From the NCBI GenBank assembly GCA_037445115.1, contig JBBILC010000005.1, positions 1 to 64,000 of the forward strand: DNA of 64,000 nucleotides. Reading direction: 5' to 3'. The stretch is from Trichothermofontia sp037445115. Its GTDB lineage: Bacteria > Cyanobacteriota > Cyanobacteriia > B231. Both the position numbers and the translations under genes were made by a program. Positions 61,858 to 64,000 of this stretch are shown one piece after another. Each line of letters begins with the position of its first letter. Within the stretch, counting starts at the first letter, position 1. A model generated the notes under the pieces. It made no database searches. It saw only the letters and a list, made by a program, of their open reading frames with translations, and was not told the DNA's origin.

Positions 61858-62757
61858 TTAGGACGGAGCATTGAGGGCATCTGCTAGGGCCGTGATGGCC
61901 TCCCGCATCGCCAGTTGCTCTAACCAGGTGGGTGGAATGCCGTCTTGTCCATAATAGGCCCCTGCGACTTGGCCGCAGATGGCTGCCGTGGTATCGGCAT
62001 CGTCGCCCAAGTTCGCCGCCATCAGCACGGCTTCAGCAAAGCTGTTCGTTTGCCCAAAACACCATAGGGCCGCTTCCAGGCTTTCAACAACATACCCTGA
62101 CCCGCAAATCTGTTCCCGCGTCTTATCCCGGTAGGCTCCGGCAGCAATCGCCTGAAGGGTGGGGGACTCAATCAGGGCGGGAAACCTACCCCAAAGAATC
62201 CCAGGCTGATCGGCACCCGACAGGGCACGGTAGAGAATATCTCCGAATAAGCGGCTGGCATCAATACACTCTGCTGCTCCATGAGTGGTCCGTGCGCTTT
62301 CGCCGGAAAACTCATGGATACGATCGCGATCGGGAAAATAAAACATGGGCACGGGAGCCAATCGCATTAAACACCCATTCCCCGCCGATCGCGGCTCGGT
62401 GGGGCCACTGAAGGGATTTCCCGATCGTCGGTATTGGGCAAGGGCCTGACTGACCGTATGGCCAATATCAAAACAGGTCCCTGTGCTGCTGAGATACCCG
62501 TGGTCTCGCCAGTCGCAATACCGATCCATTTGATCGATCGCATCAAACCCACCGCACTCAACCAAACTAGTAGCTAAACAGAGGGCCATTGCGGTGTCAT
62601 CGGTCCACTGTCCCGGTTGCAGATTAAACGGCCCGCCCCCCACCATATCGGTAAGCGGCGGGAAAGACCCCCGTGGCCGAAACTCTACCGTTGTCCCGAT
62701 GGCATCCCCCACCGCTAGGCCCAGTAAGCAGCCACGAAAGCGTGCTGATGTCTGCAT
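61858..62757 (-). CDS. ADP-ribosylglycohydrolase family protein
   Basis: 299 residues. RFRGCLLGLAVGDAIGTTVEF starts the family, followed by the metal-binding GQWTDDTAMALCLA and the C-terminal AANLGDDADTTAAICGQVAGAYYG with its Asp-Asp-x-Asp-Thr set. These residues hold two Mg ions in DraG/ARH enzymes, which remove ADP-ribose from proteins or related substrates. The gene is convergent with the phosphatase gene and has no nif neighbours, so a DraG nitrogenase role is not indicated. Confidence 0.94.
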   Translation of the reverse strand: MQTSARFRGCLLGLAVGDAIGTTVEFRPRGSFPPLTDMVGGGPFNLQPGQWTDDTAMALCLATSLVECGGFDAIDQMDRYCDWRDHGYLSSTGTCFDIGHTVSQALAQYRRSGNPFSGPTEPRSAGNGCLMRLAPVPMFYFPDRDRIHEFSGESARTTHGAAECIDASRLFGDILYRALSGADQPGILWGRFPALIESPTLQAIAAGAYRDKTREQICGSGYVVESLEAALWCFGQTNSFAEAVLMAANLGDDADTTAAICGQVAGAYYGQDGIPPTWLEQLAMREAITALADALNAPS

Positions 62758-62801
62758 GACGCCCCTCCAGCCAGGCGGTTATTGACTAGCGGACTCGGAA
62801 G

Positions 62802-63044
62802 CTAGCTCATCCCGCTGTGGCTCCGATCATAGCCCCCAAAATCATGGGGTACTTTCCCCTGAATGTGGCTTTCGTAGTTGGCGGCATCCTCAACGGAAAG
62901 GCCAACCTCTTCATCCAGTCGGGTAAGCATCGATCGCTCCCGTTGACGGACCTTTTGATGCCGTTCAATAAACAAGGACCGAGACCGTTCATCCAGGTTC
63001 AGGGGGGTACCGGATGCCTGACCATTGCGATTTGTGAGTTCCAT
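62802..63044 (-). CDS. Small hypothetical protein
   Basis: 80 residues from the ATG at 63044, preceded by a strong GAGGAGG five bases upstream; an upstream start at 63128 is in frame but weaker. The sequence is charged and helical (NLDERSRSLFIERHQKVRQRERSMLTRLDEEVGLSVEDAANYESHI) with no membrane segment. Function unknown. It lies 44 bases beyond the ADP-ribosylglycohydrolase gene in the same direction. Confidence 0.6.
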   Translation of the reverse strand: MELTNRNGQASGTPLNLDERSRSLFIERHQKVRQRERSMLTRLDEEVGLSVEDAANYESHIQGKVPHDFGGYDRSHSGMS

Positions 63045-63128
63045 ACTGTCCTCCTCGAAGGGATTGTGGTGCAATCTGTGGCGCGTTCCTTCGGGATGGT
63101 TCCCTACTTCCGTCTCTCCAGACCCCAA

Positions 63129-63435
63129 TCTCGATAAAACCAGGCAAGAGAGATGAACGATTTTTTATTTATCTGTATTGTAGGCTACCATTTGTGCATT
63201 TCTTAAAGTGATCTTAGAATTGCAACACAATGCAATGTTTCGCGATATCTGTTGACGTAATCTACCAATAAAACGTAATGCGCTATCCTCAGGTTCTTGA
63301 CTAATTGGCTGGGGAGGTGGTTCGCAAGGGAGCGGCGGGGGGCGGGCGCACATCTCAGCGCTGATTGTTGCCAACCTTGCTTCCGATTTTGGTGGAATGC
63401 CGGGATGATGGGTGGGTAGTCAATCTCCAGGTTTT
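63129..63435. other. Interval before the HAD gene without a supported gene
   Basis: 307 bases, AT-rich at 63150-63290. A 69-codon minus-strand frame lacks protein-like features. Divergent promoters are expected here. Nothing else recognised. Confidence 0.4.
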
Positions 63436-64000
63436 ATGACCTTTTCCTTTGCCTCTAGGTCAACGGTCCTCCCCCGATCGCCCGTGTCCCGACCGGAAAG
63501 CATTCGTCTGCTGGTCCTTGACATTGATGGCACGATCGCTGGCGAGTCCAATACGATTCGGGAGCCAGTCTTGGCGGCCATTCGGGCGGCCCAGGCAACC
63601 GGTGTGCAGGTGGCGATCGCGACGGGGCGCATGTTTTGCTCGGCGGTACGTTTCCACCAGGCGGTGGGTTCCCATTTACCCCTGATTGCCTACCAAGGCG
63701 CACTGATTAAGGACCCCCAAACCCAGCACGTCTATCGCCATTGGCCCCTCGAAGCGGCGATGGTCGCTCGGATTCTGAATGATCTCGAATATTCCCGCTG
63801 GCGATCGGCTCTTTCAATTCACGTTTATTTAGACGATCGCCTCCATGTGTGCGAACTTTCCCCAGTGACACGGTGCTATGTTGAACGCAGTGCCATTGAG
63901 CCAGTCGTGGTGGGGGATTTGCGGCAATTACTGCCCGAGGGACCCACTAAAATCCTGGCATTGAGTGAGGATGCTGACCCGATCGCCGAACTGATGATGT
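63436..64000 (+). CDS. Cof-type HAD-IIB family phosphatase, 5' part only
   Basis: The gene starts at the ATG at 63436 and runs off the window after 188 residues. Motif I is LLVLDIDGTIAGESNTI (nucleophile Asp and acid Asp), motif II VQVAIATGRMFCSAVRF, followed by the IIB cap domain (LPLIAYQGALIKDP...). Such proteins dephosphorylate sugar phosphates, pyridoxal phosphate or flavin mononucleotide. The first 20 residues before the motif are an Arg/Ser/Pro-rich extension. Motif IV with the metal-binding Asp residues lies beyond the window. Confidence 0.92.
   Translation, partial: MTFSFASRSTVLPRSPVSRPESIRLLVLDIDGTIAGESNTIREPVLAAIRAAQATGVQVAIATGRMFCSAVRFHQAVGSHLPLIAYQGALIKDPQTQHVYRHWPLEAAMVARILNDLEYSRWRSALSIHVYLDDRLHVCELSPVTRCYVERSAIEPVVVGDLRQLLPEGPTKILALSEDADPIAELMM

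Noticed and set aside
61858..62757. DraG for nitrogenase regulation
   Set aside because: No nif or draT genes in the window; the general family name is safer.

Overview
The window is chromosomal DNA from a cyanobacterium. It carries the photosystem II genes psbN, psbH and psbY, a Cph1-type phytochrome, acyl-ACP reductase, a cyanobacterial PilB-PilT-PilC set, and many small families I know only from cyanobacteria. The octamer GCGATCGC (HIP1) and its variants occur in nearly every gene. Base composition is fairly GC-rich, except for one AT-rich patch near 14.0-15.8 kb. Two runs of N (24 at 50701-50724 and 100 at 56894-56993) show a draft assembly. No tRNA, rRNA, CRISPR array or intact insertion sequence was seen.

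Layout. 0-8.3 kb: the end of a Uma2-type nuclease gene, a TolC-like outer-membrane protein with an unusual acidic linker, a CSP41-like NAD-fold protein, an 18-bp repeat array, a GH10-like protein and two tandem DUF1400 proteins. 8.3-13.7 kb: repeats, a universal stress protein, an SRPBCC protein and a nucleotidyltransferase/phosphohexomutase fusion. 13.7-15.8 kb: AT-rich island with three unknown or poorly known genes. 15.8-22.4 kb: a copper-chaperone-like protein, serS, psbN/psbH, tatA, pth, small conserved proteins, a YqgF-like nuclease and an RlpA-like protein. 22.7-29.5 kb: phytochrome kinase, murA, folE, accA. 29.7-33.7 kb: two glycosyltransferase-type genes and acyl-ACP reductase, without the usual neighbouring aldehyde deformylating oxygenase. 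34-38.4 kb: a frame-disrupted gene, an ExbB/ExbD pair, an Rpn-like nuclease, a sugar ABC permease and psbY. 38.9-43 kb: ROK kinase, pentapeptide-repeat protein and a copper amine oxidase with an added N-terminal domain. 43.1-54.8 kb: pilB-pilT-pilC on the minus strand, divergent from grpE-dnaK-dnaJ-tusA-like-rsgA on the plus strand. 54.8-64 kb: acetyltransferase, DJ-1/PfpI protein, a second repeat array holding the 100-N gap, hisF, a GT4 glycosyltransferase, DUF1995, a PPP-type phosphatase, an ADP-ribosylglycohydrolase and a truncated HAD phosphatase.

Functionally most of the window is housekeeping: photosystem assembly, protein folding and translation quality control, cell wall, folate and histidine biosynthesis, fatty-acid initiation, and type IV pilus motors. 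The more unusual parts are the phytochrome lacking the conserved His after its chromophore Cys, the degenerate phosphomutase half of the sugar-nucleotide enzyme, the amine oxidase fusion, the aar locus without ado, the AT-rich island, and several families of dispersed palindromic or tandem repeats, some shared between distant sites. I did not find a clear, entirely new multi-gene system. The AT-rich island is the best candidate for one.
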